Numbered from the stretch's first letter, positions 34,767-46,634 are shown. The stretch is DNA of 64,000 nucleotides from Hemileia vastatrix (GCA_030280995.1 JASXTE010000005.1:33865501-33929500), one strand, 5' to 3'. Program-made: numbers and translations. Notes: generated from the sequence alone by a model not told the origin.

Positions 34767-36511
34767 TGATGGTTCAATCCTAAGAGAATTCAATTTTGAT
34801 TTAAAATAGAAAAAAATCAAAAATTAGAAAATAGTAACATAATTTCAATTATCAGTCAATGATACCTTTAACTTTATCATATCTTCAATATTAGAAATAC
34901 AAAAGTTAGCATATCTACATATTAGTAAATTTATATACTTTTTCTTTATTTCAAATATTAAGAAAGCGTTTCAAAGGTATACTTTATTAAATTATACATA
35001 TAAAGAGTATAGCTTTATCCTGTATGCATTCAGCAAGTACGAGATTTGGCTCTACACTTAATATTAATAATATAATGAAAGTATAACTCCAATACACTAG
35101 TAATATTAAAAAATTTACGGAATTATGATATCCACTTATATAAAATGAAAAATCTTGCTCTGATCAATATATTGACTTAGAAAGTTATACTTCAATAAAT
35201 TATTAATTTTTAAATTGTAGCATTGTCCTGTATGCTTTCAGCAAGTATGAGACTTTGAAACAACTTAAAAATCAATAAATTAAAGGTAAAGTACAAACAA
35301 TCTAATTATTATTATGAAAAGCAAAACATTATCCTGTATGCTTTCAGCAAGTACGAGATGATGTTTTACTTTTCATATTAATAATATAATGGTTGAGAAA
35401 GTATTAAAGAAATATAGAAAAATGATAAGCAAAACATGAACTTACATGTCTATAAAATCTTCTTCCATTTGTAGCTGATTGATCAAAATTAATTTTAAAG
35501 TTTATTTTATAATCACTGTTTTAAAAAATAAATGGTTAGATAAATAAATTGAACATTTTTGATAAGGAATAAAGAAAAGTAAATTGACAAAGAAATAAAA
35601 AAACTTTAAGTTCACTGAAAAAGAATTATTTTATAATGAATCGAAAGGGTACAGTAAAAGATACCATAAAAATAAATTCAGAATTAGAATCATTAGATTA
35701 ACTTGTCAAAAGTGTAAAAAAGTGTAACAAACCAAAATGATATGAAATGCAATAGCAAGAAAAATTTGCTTACCGGTAATCAGATAAGTTCAAGAAAATA
35801 GTACCAATAATTCAAAATGATAAAGCAAAAATATGATTGATAATTTTTGAAAAAGGTAAGTGAGAAAGAGAAAGGAAAAATAAATTGGGTGGCAAACAGA
35901 TGTATATATCATGAATTTTCACTGATCACATTTTCAAAAAAATGCAGCTCTCCAAGTCATATGATAAACTTCATCTAAATTCCAAGAATGATATTGCCAA
36001 GGCACTGTACACAGCATGATCATTTTTTCCTATGCATATACTAATTCCAGCTAGAATTTACTTGGCTGCATGTTGTACAGATGCACATTTGTGGAAAACT
36101 GAATTTCACATCTAAAAAAAATTGACGCCACATAATTCTAGCTACCATGTTTCACGTAGCTAAAAAACATACACTCATCACATTTAAATTTACATTGCGC
36201 AAAAATTAATTCATTTTTGAATTTTTTTAAAGGAAACTATAATGTGCACCACCTATTTCTAAAATATGAACCTCCGCACCATATTAAATTGGGAGACTTT
36301 TAATTATGCAATTTTTTTGCCGTGACCTTTTTCCTGATCTTACTTGGTTCAAAATATTAAAACATGGCCAATGTTGATGAAAGAAACATTTGATTTTGTT
36401 TCTATGTGTAACAATGGAAGGCTGTTTCTTACTGGCTGAAGAGTGTTGTATACTTTATTTGAACAAATTTTTATTTTTTTATGTATTTTATTTAAAAATT
36501 TACTTTTTATT
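34767..36511. other. Upstream region of the TET/JBP-like gene with a three-copy repeat
   Basis: AT-rich with no convincing exon. Three copies of a 27-29-nt sequence with core CCTGTATGCNTTCAGCAAG followed by TAYGAGA lie at 35016-35045, 35226-35252 and 35331-35359. They stand out from the surrounding A/T-rich sequence. Confidence 0.5.
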
Positions 36512-37099
36512 GCAGCCAGATTTATACTGGCTGCTTTTTAGAAACCTTAATTTATGACCCAAGCCTTTGAAATTGGCTTGGGTCCCTTACATTGCAATTT
36601 AGTACTTCCAGCCAGGTTTCCCCTGGCTGGAAGTGTCTCTTTCAAGCAATTGAAGTCGCTAAAAGTGACTTCGATTTCTTGCTGTAATGTTTGCCACCCT
36701 CCCAGCTAATTTACTAGGCTGGGAGGTGGCCAAAGCAGTGTGCAACGCGCGTTGCTGCTGCAAGTAATGCGCGTTGCACAATCACCACCATATTTCATGC
36801 AGCTGATATCAAGTCAGCTGCATGAGATATGCGCAGCATGTGCAATGCGCGCTGCATGCAACACGCATTTCTTCTGCATGCAATGCGCATTACTTGCAGC
36901 AGTGATGCGTGTTGCATGTGCTGCATGCAGTGCATTGCACAGCCAGTTTTTTTCTGGCTGTGCAATGCACACAGAGAAACCAAAGTCCCTGCAAGGGACT
37001 TTGGTCTCTAAAATGGAAGTGACTTTCCCTACCAGGTGCAATCTGGTGGGAAAGTGAGAGAAACGTTAGACCGAAGTTGTTTGAAAGCAACTTCGGTCT
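36512..37099. repeat. Array of twelve consecutive, non-identical hairpins
   Basis: Back-to-back inverted repeats with different stems: 36512-36534 (8 bp), 36556-36584 (10), 36604-36634 (13), 36652-36672 (9, one mismatch), 36693-36730 (13, one bulge), 36739-36780 (12), 36789-36831 (18, one mismatch), 36855-36918 (14, with internal nested repeats), 36930-36970 (17 perfect, stem GTGCATTGCACAGCCAG, T7 loop), 36979-37005 (12, 3-nt loop), 37022-37055 (13, one bulge) and 37068-37099 (12). A further 9-bp hairpin lies at 37210-37233. The array is far richer in G+C than its surroundings. Open frames across it are artefacts of the repeats. Confidence 0.92.
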
Positions 37100-37233
37100 T
37101 AAAAACATTAAAAATCATAAAAAAAAATGAGAAATGTAGAAAAAAAAAAAAAATTAAAAATTAAAATGTGAGTATAAGAAAAAAAATAAGTTCTAGTGAT
37201 ACCAAAAATCCAAGCCAATTTCATTTGGCTTGG

Positions 37234-39390
37234 TTATTTAATAATTATTTTTTAATACATTAAATTTAAAATTCAAACACCATAAAATATATGAATTTTT
37301 TTTATATGAATATTATAAATTTAATCTACCTCTTTCTCATAATTATATTTATAATTTTGTTTTTTTAATTTTTGACATTTAAGTTTATTTTTTGGAAATA
37401 CAAAATTAAATTTTCAACTAAATTTTTTAGTAAGGTAAAATAAATTATAAATTTGACATTTTGTAATTGAATAATGAAAAAAATTTTAAATTTATTTAAA
37501 AAATATTTTTGTTAGAAGAATACCAATATTTTAAGGGTAGAAATATGGTGCAAATTGTAAGTAAAAAAAATTATATTTTTTTTTTGTGAGGGGTTATTTC
37601 TATTTTTAAAAATATTTTTCAAAAACATTCATTAAATACTGAATTAAATTACTTTTCAACTCAAATTTTTTGTAAAATAATTAAAAATGAAATAATAATA
37701 TTGTTATATTTGATATAAAATTTGAATTGGTAATATTAATGTCTCTTTAAGTAAATTTGAAAATCATTTAAAAAGACCATGTTGATAAGTACTTCATTTT
37801 TGATATACAATGGTTATATATATATCTTATATATATTTCTTGAGTGTTATCTTTATATACATTCAATAAAATTTGTAATATAAAATGCCATTTAATCATT
37901 AATTATTGTTCAACTTAGTTATAACAACTTCATATTTAATACCAGCCACTAGTATTTACTTTTTAATTTAAAACTCCAATATAATATGAGAGTATCCTTA
38001 TTTTGTCTGTATGTAATGAACAACAATAACAGACCATAAATGAGTGGGTAATTAATTACAATAAATAGTTGAAGAATAACCTATAAGAAATGATAAGTTT
38101 ATCAAAAAGAGTACATTAAAAAAATATACTTTTGAATTTTTTTTGATATAATTTGGGTAGTTGAATGAAAATTTAAATTATCAGACATCAAAATGGATAA
38201 AATCTAAAAGTGGTGTTTATATAATAAGCCTCATATAAAAAAAAGGATAAAAAATCTACTATGTAACTAAATTATTAAATATTAAGGTATTATTAAAATT
38301 ATTGAAAAACTTATTTTACAGTTATAATGAAATCTAAATGTGAAAATAATGGTGGGATAATAGTAAGACTATGTAGAAACACTTTAATTTATACATACTT
38401 TCAACTATGTTCAGATAAAAAAATTGTTAAAATTGTATAATAACATCTAGTTAATAGTGATGCAATTTTATTTAGATCAAGAATAAATTTTTCTGAGGAA
38501 AAACTAATTAAATTGAGATATGGCCATCTCCTTTCAAGAGATAGAATAATAATAAAAATTTAAAAAATTATAATAAGTATTCTTAATCACCATTTTTGAA
38601 AAGTCTCTAGTAAAATTCATTATAATATATCATTCATTTATTACATTATATGGAGTTTCATCTTGAAGTAGTGATGTGCAGCTTTGAACTTATGTTATGA
38701 AAAACAAAAAAGTTAAAAAATATATAGTTATACTAATGAAAAAGCCAAAAATAAAAATACTATTATAAATTAAAAAAATAAAACTACATAAATTTTATTC
38801 TGCTCTAATGATGGAAGGGTACTATGTATGAATTTCCACATGTTAAATCCAAACCTGCTTTAAGGCTAGTTTACAGGTAGAGCTATTAAGTTTCCTTAAA
38901 TTCTAAAAATAACTTATGCATTTTACTAATTATTTTTTTCTTGTTTTCTTTCCAAAGTTGTTAGAGTTGCTTAATTAATACTGTTATCTTGATTGTAAGA
39001 TATATAATTTTTTTTGAATACATGATTTATTGTTTCAAAAATTATATTATAAATTTAAATCATTTATTTCATTTTCTAAAGCTTCATTGTCAAAGACACA
39101 ACTCCATTTTCTATTACTTAAAAAATATATAAAATGTGATAGTAAAATTTGAGGAATTTTCTTTTTGAGAGGGTCAAACTATATTGTGAAGATTTTTATC
39201 TAGAAATTCTTGTACTCTAAAACCAAATAATTTTCTCCCTTAAGTAAGCCATTTCAAAAATATGAGAATAGAAACAAGAATATTAACTTATCTTATTTTT
39301 ATTTTCTTTACTGAAAGTTTTAGTTCAATCCCTTTTTTTATATGACATTAGTATAAAAACATGGTTAAATGCTACTATATAATTAATTTT

Positions 39391-39433
<43 letters not shown>

Positions 39434-41143
39434 TTAGAAGGTCATCCTTTTTTATTTACTTGAATAAATGGCTCAATTATAATACGCAACACTTATTAAT
39501 GTTTCCCAAACTCAATAACAAATTTCTCATATGAAATATTAGCTTCTAATATAAGAAGTTTATCTATAGATGATATTCAACATGTGATTTTACTTTTTAG
39601 ATTCAGCTAAAATTAAACAAAAGGAGAAATCATGCATATGTGTATAAATGGTAACCATATGTTACTTAGTGGATTGTGAAATTCACTCATCAGAATGGTT
39701 TAAGTATTAAAATAAATTGAGTTCATTATTTTCTAGTATTTGAAACTAATTAGGAAATTATTCTAAAAATATATTTTAATGTGTATCATGTTTAAAAAGT
39801 TGGAAATATGATTTTTGAAAATTGTGAGTTTCTTATGAGATACCAAGCTTTAGTTTACATTGTTTCAAGTAGAATAGAATTTTAGTATTAGAAATTGAAA
39901 GCAATGTACCATTATCAGATTTTAACTGTGTTCTACTTATAGAATGATTACATAACATTAAACATTATTTTAATCAAATAGGTTTAAAAGATATTTAGAA
40001 TTTCACCAAATTTCACCATTTATTAATCTTTGATTTGAAAACAAACTATGATGTACACTCACTAGAAATAAGCAATCCCAATTTTAACATAATTTATCAA
40101 TCCAAAAATAATGAGTCAATTAACATGAAAATATATATTATTTCAAAACCGAATCTCTAGATTTAAAATATGATGTTTTAATGAAAAATTATTACAAAAC
40201 TTTAATGCAATGAAGTCTCTTAAAAAATTCAAAAATAGAATATCAAAACAAGTAATTTCTGCAAAAAAAAACTACTAACTATTGTAGATAAAGCATAAAA
40301 ATAAGTCATATTTTTTAAAAAAATGATCTAACAATATTTATTTTTGTTAAAAAAATCAAAACATTGTTAAGTTTGCTTGTTATAATAATGTTAAAATCCA
40401 CTAAACATTATCTAAAGGTGGTAAAATATGTTAAAAATATGTTGAATTTTGTGAGATAAAAATCAAAAATTTTGTATCATTTCCTGTTGTGCTATGACTT
40501 TATTCCACCCTTTTTATCTGATTCTTCCAGTATTACTTTGCTATGATCACTAGTTTTCAAGTTAAAATTTACAAATGTTCATTATACTTGATAATATGAA
40601 AAATAACTCAAACTTTTATAACTACAAAATAAGATTTTGTAACTCCTTCTTTCAATCAATATTTGAAGAAATTTTTAGTTTATTTGAGTAATGATTTTAA
40701 GAATAACGAAAAATTTGAAATTCACAAGGAATTATTTCCAGAGACTATAATTATTTACTTCTGTAATGCATGAGCTACTTATCAATGATGTAAAACATCA
40801 GAAAAGTAAGTTATAGTTATAAATCTACAGATTATACTGTTTCTGGTATATATATCTTCAATAAATCTTTTAAACTTATCTTAGCCTTCATACCCCACAA
40901 TAAAAAATCATTATATTAAAAAAGGAAAAAATTCTATGATAATATCATAAAGAATGATAACCATGGATTAATATTCCATAAAAATGGTTAATAAAATTTT
41001 AAGAGAACCTAAATCAGTATTCTTTCATCAAAATATATCCTTTTTGTCTTTGTAATTTATTCCAAACAAATTTTTTGAAAGTTGAATCTATATATCTAAT
41101 GCCAAAACCACTATTAAGTTCCCTCTTAGACTTTTTAAGAAAT

Positions 41144-41174
<31 letters not shown>

Positions 41175-42876
41175 TATTTATCAAAAATTGAAATAAAGAA
41201 TAAAAACATAATTTTATTTACCTTTAATTATTTAAATATAGAGTATTTTCAGAATGCATTGTGGTTACTTGTGAAGGTAAGAAGATTTGAAGTTGGATTT
41301 ATGAGTTTTTAGAAGGGCAAATATTGTAAAATTCTTTCATAAATATTTATTTCATAGTTTCAAATGTTGAAATCTACTAACTAATGGGATTTAAAATTAT
41401 ATTGAGATTTAAAATCTGTTTTCTACTCAAGTAAAATAAAATAAAATGATGATATCAAAATTGAAATTAAGTTTAAACTTTTGATATTCTCTATCTTCAA
41501 TTTTATTGATAGTGCATCAAAAATTTAATAATATTTTTTTCCTTCATCACTTTTTGCATAAAAGATAGTTTTATCATTTTATGAATTAAAGATTGCTTAT
41601 ATAAATTTAACATCTATGTCAACTGTTTAGGACTATTAATCTATATAATAAACTTTTTAGAAGAAAAAATAACATCAATATATACTGAATTTGAAATTAT
41701 TCAATTTAAAATAGTTTACAGGTAGATAATGAAGGGTGATTTCATTTTTGAATATGAATTATAGAAGTCTTATTTTGTCAATTTTAATTCTTTTTGAGCT
41801 CAAATGTATCCACCGCAACTTATGTAAGAATAAAAATTATTTTTATTGAAATTTAAATGAGAAAGTATGCCTATTATTCAAAATCAAACTTGCTCTAATG
41901 GTGTTTTTCAATCATTATTTCCATTCATAACAATAAAAAACATTTCAATTTGCTGATGTTTTAGTTTTTGATATCCCCAAGTTTATATCTCAGGTGTACT
42001 ATTCACAAAATTATTAAAAATATAATTTTCGAAATACATGATAAACTTGAAAATGAGGGGGCATTAAATTTTTAAAAATGAATTCTAAATTCAGGATGGA
42101 TAGTATTTTTTCTATTTTCACAAATGAACAATTTTTTGTTTCAATTAATCCAGAAAGAAAATTTTGTTGTAAGCATATTATATTATATTTATTATGATTT
42201 TTAATACTATATTTTCAAGATTTGTGTTTAATATTTCCTGTGAAAGTTAATGTTAATGTGAATTTAAAGTAAGCTTGAAGAAATTTAATCAATAGGCATA
42301 TTGGATATTTAAAATAATATTTTGCTCCAATCTTGAATCATCCTGGGCTAAAAAATATCCCAAATAAGGTTTTTGTGGGTCAATTTGGATTTAAGTAGGA
42401 TTAAGTGAGGTTTAATAAAGGACAGATAAAAGGCTAAAATCATTACTAGTGACTTTTTTCTCAAAATAGTTATAAAATATGTATCATTCTGGAATCAAGC
42501 TTCAATAAAGTTGAATTGAAACAGAGATAATTTCTAGCAGCACAACACCATATTTACAAAGGTGTAAAATACCTCAAATATTACTCATAATATAGGAAGG
42601 CAAGGAATCTACAAAACTCACATTTCAAACAAGGATTTATATTTTGAATTTGAAATTGAGAAATGGAATATTATTTTCCAATTTAAATATCTATTAGTCA
42701 TTTTACCAAAAGTTTTCAGTAATCAGATTGAATTTTGATGGTATTTTGTTGTAGATTAATCATTTTGATGAGCCATTTACTCAAAATTACTGGTTTCGTT
42801 TCTAATATTCCATGTGAAATTCATTATGAATCATTTTGAAAGTGAATAGTTGACATATTGGATATGCAAAAGCTTA
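37234..42876. other. Gene-empty AT-rich right arm of the giant element
   Basis: About 5.6 kb without a usable open frame on either strand and without recognisable repeats. (TA)n microsatellites lie at about 39394-39426 and 41144-41174. It could be decayed filler or an unrecognised old insertion. Confidence 0.5.
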
Positions 42877-43079
42877 TGTTAGATCAAAGTGAGATCAAAG
42901 GGAGTTCAACTGATGATCAAATTAGGATTTTACAAGATCAAACGGTGATCAATGTAGGTTCATCTTGAGCTCAATTTGTGACAAATCTCTGACTAAATGT
43001 AAGACCAAACAATTTCCTACATGGTGATGATGTGTGCATAATTCAAGCATAGATTTGTGGCTCAACGGAGTTCAAGCAA
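42877..43079. repeat. Right subterminal repeats of the giant element
   Basis: GATCAA occurs at 42882, 42893, 42915, 42936 and 42947, and GAGTTCAA-type words at about 42902 and 43068. Clustered subterminal repeats next to the TIR are where CACTA accessory proteins (TnpA in En/Spm) bind. That role is inferred here. Confidence 0.5.
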
Positions 43080-43119
43080 GGGGTATTGCTAGCAATACCC
43101 CCCCATTTTTTCTGTGGTG
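43080..43119. repeat. Right terminal inverted repeat of the giant CACTA element
   Basis: It reads GGGGTATTGCTAGCAATA, then CCCCCCC, then ATTTTTTCTGTGGTG. It is the inverse of the left TIR with two mismatches and is followed by the AGT duplication. Confidence 0.9.
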
Positions 43120-43311
43120 AGTTAGTTCCCTTACATTATACATTAATTATTCCTCAAATATTATTAGAAAAATTTTTTAGTTACTCAGTTCTATCTTCAA
43201 ATAGCTTCTTCAAGGCAATCCTCTGTGCTTTGAATTTGTAATTTCCCTCATCATTTTATCTCACTTACTTTGGGATCATCCTCAAACTTTTGCATAGGTT
43301 TTCTGGTGACA
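43120..43311. repeat. Right part of solo LTR X
   Basis: It continues solo LTR X from 14480 after the giant element and ends in GGTGACA. TCCAG follows at 43312-43316, matching 13880-13884. Confidence 0.8.
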
Positions 43312-43667
43312 TCCAGCTTCAGAATTTGTTTGGCCAAGTGTAAAATTATATCCTTAAGATGAGGTGATGTCTTCTTTATAGTTATCCTTTTTAGATGGGT
43401 GTCCTTTTCTTCTATGTAATTTTTTTTGGATTGGGATAAGACTGTCCTTCCATAGTGATTTCCTGGTACATTGTTTTTAGCTTTAGATTTGGTAATAAAA
43501 GCAGGTTTATCACTTAAATTGTCTTGTGGAGAACTGATAATTTCAAAAATAACTATTTAATACTTCTAAAAAAAGGAAAACCTATATGGTTATCAGTAGA
43601 CAAAATATATTAGTAGTATAAATACTAATAAAAGCACTAGAGCTAACCATGAATTTATATTTTTATT
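43312..43667 (-). pseudogene. Retro-A gag, 5' portion (other half of the 11.4-13.9 kb gag)
   Basis: On the minus strand this aligns with 45.23-45.56 kb of the plus-strand Retro-A copy. Shared blocks are TTTTATTAGTATTTA, CTAATATATTTTGTCTACTGA, GTATTAAATAGTTATTTT, and AGAAGAAAAGGACACC. Homology ends at the CTGGA site, exactly where the 13.88-kb half starts. It is degenerate, with stops. Confidence 0.75.
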
Positions 43668-44046
43668 TATTTAAATAAATTTGAATAAAAATTAAAAAAA
43701 TCTGTTAAAAATTATATAATAAGTTTAAATAGACCTTTATAAGGGTGAATAACTAGCATTCTAAGCTTTAACCAAATACAAATTTAATTGGGTGCTATAT
43801 TGGTGACCAAATACCAAGTGAAATTAGGTTTAAATTAAGTACAGTTACTACTGTACATACCTAATTTTTATTTAAAATGATTAGTACAATTATAATAAGA
43901 ATTCTTTTCTGAAATTAATGAGTTATGATTACCCAATAATTTTCTTCAGACCCAAATATTTGGTTTATATGAGCTACACTAGAGTAAAAATCAAGTCCAA
44001 AGGCTTATACTAAATAACAAGTAATAATTAAGGAAAGACCCCCAAT
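43668..44046. other. Unassigned segment between two Retro-A copies
   Basis: A 5' LTR of the minus-strand Retro-A copy would be expected here, but I do not see the Retro-A LTR sequence. It may be a truncated or different LTR. No gene. Confidence 0.35.
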
Positions 44047-45221
44047 TGTCAGTGTATGCTAGTATCTAAGTATGATTTAATAGTAAATATTAATGCTTCT
44101 ACTGTTTATTTATAAAATATTTTATGATTAAACCTCAGGGGAAGACTAAAAAAATAGTAATTCTCAATATTAACTCACAATATTTGGATTGGTGCAGGCT
44201 AGAGGTCAAAAATAGGTTAATAAAATATCTTTATGGCTAACATAAAGATAATATCCATTTATAAATGATTTTAAGTCTATTCTTATATGATAATAATTTT
44301 TTTATAATTTTTATTTGAGTTTTATTAAGTAACTGATGTCCAATAAACTGTCAAATCCTCCCTTACTTATACCAAAATCCACTGGAGTGCACAGACCTTC
44401 AATCCAGATGATGTCATTGTTATACCTAGCAATTAAAGAACTTTGAGGTACCATCACCTCCTCATGGGGTGTAATTCAAGAATTTTCCATACCCTCACCT
44501 CAATTAACAACCCTCCATCAAAATTAATGATATCATACACCCATACCTTAAATAGAGAAAACAGATAAAAGCAGATAACATAAAGAAACAGGTAAAATGA
44601 CTCATCAAAAGAGAATAAAATGAAACCCAAAGCATATAAAGGAACCAAATAATCTTTCCAAGAACCCAATAACATCTTCAAGAATCCATATTTACCCATT
44701 AGTCATATCCCAGCCCATAAATCCATGAAAATCCATGAAAGGAAGCAGACTAAGTTGTCCGAACTGAATATATGCCCATAAAAAGGGTGTTTATGCATAT
44801 GTAGGCATGGTAAGTCCATTAAATACATCCATATGACCTAAAATAAGCAGAAGAATAAAGATCATAGGCTGTTTAGATGTTTAAACCTGCTTATAGACCT
44901 ATATATGCATAATATAACTACATATTTCACTGAGTATGATGTTTATACATACATATAAGCTTATGTATGTCTACAATTACTTAATATCACTTGAGATAAG
45001 TATATTATGACTCTATTAGAATCATAATAAGTATTATGGGGCTATTTAAATCTATTTAACCTCATATAAGTCTTTTAATAGTGTAATAAATGTATATATA
45101 CACATAATAACCAAATATATAAGTATTATAGCCATAAGTTTTACTTATAAGCTTAATGTAATTAAGTTTATCTTATTTTAAACATAAGAAATACTCAGGA
45201 ATGCAAATACCTAGGCTGAAA
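44047..45221 (+). repeat. 5' LTR of the plus-strand Retro-A copy
   Basis: It runs from TGTCAGTGTATGC to ACCTAGGCTGAAA and is collinear with the reverse complement of 18982-20158, sharing GTGATTAAACCTCAGGGG-type and CAGATGATGTCA blocks. It is followed directly by gag on the plus strand. Confidence 0.8.
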
Positions 45222-46629
45222 GGTAAGCTTTAGTGATTTTATTAGTATTTAAATTACTAATATATTTTGTCTACTGACTACCATGCAAGTTTTCCCTTTT
45301 GTAGGTGTATTAAATAGTTATTTTCAACATGTGAGTGTACCACAGGACAATGTAAGTTATAAAGCTGTCTTTGTTACTAGGTATAAAGATAAAAAAATTT
45401 ATCATGACATAACTTTGGAAGGGCAATTTTACCCTAAGATAGAAAAGTTATGCATAGAAGAAAAGGACACCTATCAAAAAAAGTAACTGTAAATAAGACA
45501 TCACATCTAGTTAAGGATAAAATGTCACAATTAACCAGAAAATTTCTGCAGCTGGAGGAGTTAAAGTCTTCCATCATCAAAGAGGTGGATAAAGTGCAGA
45601 ACAATTTCTGGTTAGGATTCAAGCAATTGAATCAAACACTTGAAGAATTGAAGGGCGTACATCAAAGCCAGCCAACCCGTACCCCAAAAGGAAGAGGTCA
45701 TTTACAGAAATATATCTCAGTAGAAAAATTGAAGTGGGATTAGTTTCATCAACAATGGGAAAGTCACAAATAAAACAGGGATTTAGCTCCTCATCAGACC
45801 ACTTCCAATCACCATTACAAGCCAAGGTTAAAGTCCAAAAATCAGGGCTATCCCCATCCCTTGGTAAGTAAATTACCTTTAAATTTTGTATATATTACTT
45901 ATTATTAAAATTCATGCAATAAATTCATAAAAAATCTGTACAAAAAATTTAGGAGGACCTAACACAATTGAGCTTTGATGTAGTTACACCTGACTTATAT
46001 TTTTCAATAACAATAGTAATATTTATGTTAATAATACAGTTAATCTTCAGTTGCTACCACTTATCACTGAATTCAGAACTTCACTAAACATTGATGAGTG
46101 TGAAAAGGAGAAATTTGAGTATTTTAATAAAAATTTAACTAATCATAGAATTGTCTCCGCATTGTGGAGTAGAATGACTGAGTGTGAGGAACAAGAAATT
46201 AAGCTCACTAGTGAAACAACTTCTTCCTTAAAATTGAATATATCTCAATTTTCGACAAGAAAAATGGAATTAGAGAAAGAACACTTGGCTCTAACCATTA
46301 AGTGTGATTCTTTAAGTAATAAAGATAGTGAAAAGTCAATCAAATTCAGTGAGTTAAAAAATTATTTGAAGAACATTTATTTAAATATTAATCAAGAACA
46401 AAATTATCATTTGCACAGACAAATGAAACTGTTTCAGATTTTTAAAAGTGTAACTAAAGTTGAGATGGAAACTTCTCATCTACAAATGAATCAGGATAAT
46501 CAAAAGTACACATAGTATAATAATAATACTTTAATTTTAAAAATTGAACCTCAATCACTCCCATTACCATCAAAAATAAAAAAATCTGGTGGATGTTTCA
46601 AATCTGAAAGAACACACATTGTGTTTTCC
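45222..46629 (+). pseudogene. Retro-A gag, plus-strand copy, truncated
   Basis: Degenerate gag in pieces: 45283-45486 (MQVFPFVGVLNSYFQH), 45450-45743 and 46051-46515 (MTECEEQEIKLTSET, coiled-coil-like). It preserves the CTGGA site at 45552-45556 unoccupied, which makes it an internal empty-site reference for the solo LTR X insertion. It is cut off at about 46.63 kb by the 5' LTR of the Gypsy element, and the rest is not found downstream. Confidence 0.7.
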
Positions 46630-46634
46630 AACAT

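Larger units (their letters stand above)
14481..43119. mobile_element. 28.6-kb CACTA-type (Tnp2) DNA transposon with cargo genes
   Basis: The ends are CACCACAGAAAA... and its inverse ...TTTTCTGTGGTG. The TIR is 40 bp with 38 matches and includes a run of seven G and the palindrome TATTGCTAGCAATA. The target duplication AGT lies at 14478-14480 and 43120-43122; 3 bp is the usual size for CACTA elements. Both flanks are halves of one solo LTR (TSD TCCAG), which lies inside one gag gene, so this is a single insertion and not two unrelated ends. Inside are SNF2 helicase, gene A, tnp2, gene B, a palindrome array, gene C, a TET/JBP-like gene, a hairpin array and a long AT-rich right arm. Five GATCAA copies lie within 71 bp near the right end (42882-42952), which could be subterminal transposase-binding repeats. 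Nested younger insertions are a solo LTR and two MITEs. Confidence 0.9.

Noticed and set aside
35016..35359. Three-copy repeat as a CRISPR or tandem satellite
   Set aside because: Only three copies at unequal spacing in a eukaryotic genome; spacers are AT-rich and unrelated.
36740..37108. Overlapping open frames rich in Met, His, Cys and Ala on both strands
   Set aside because: They are by-products of the hairpin array (repeated GCATGC/TGCA words); frames exist on both strands at once and no domain is seen.
14481..43119. Two unrelated CACTA ends that happen to face each other
   Set aside because: Matching AGT duplication, 38/40 TIR identity and both flanks being halves of the same solo LTR and the same gag make one insertion far more likely.
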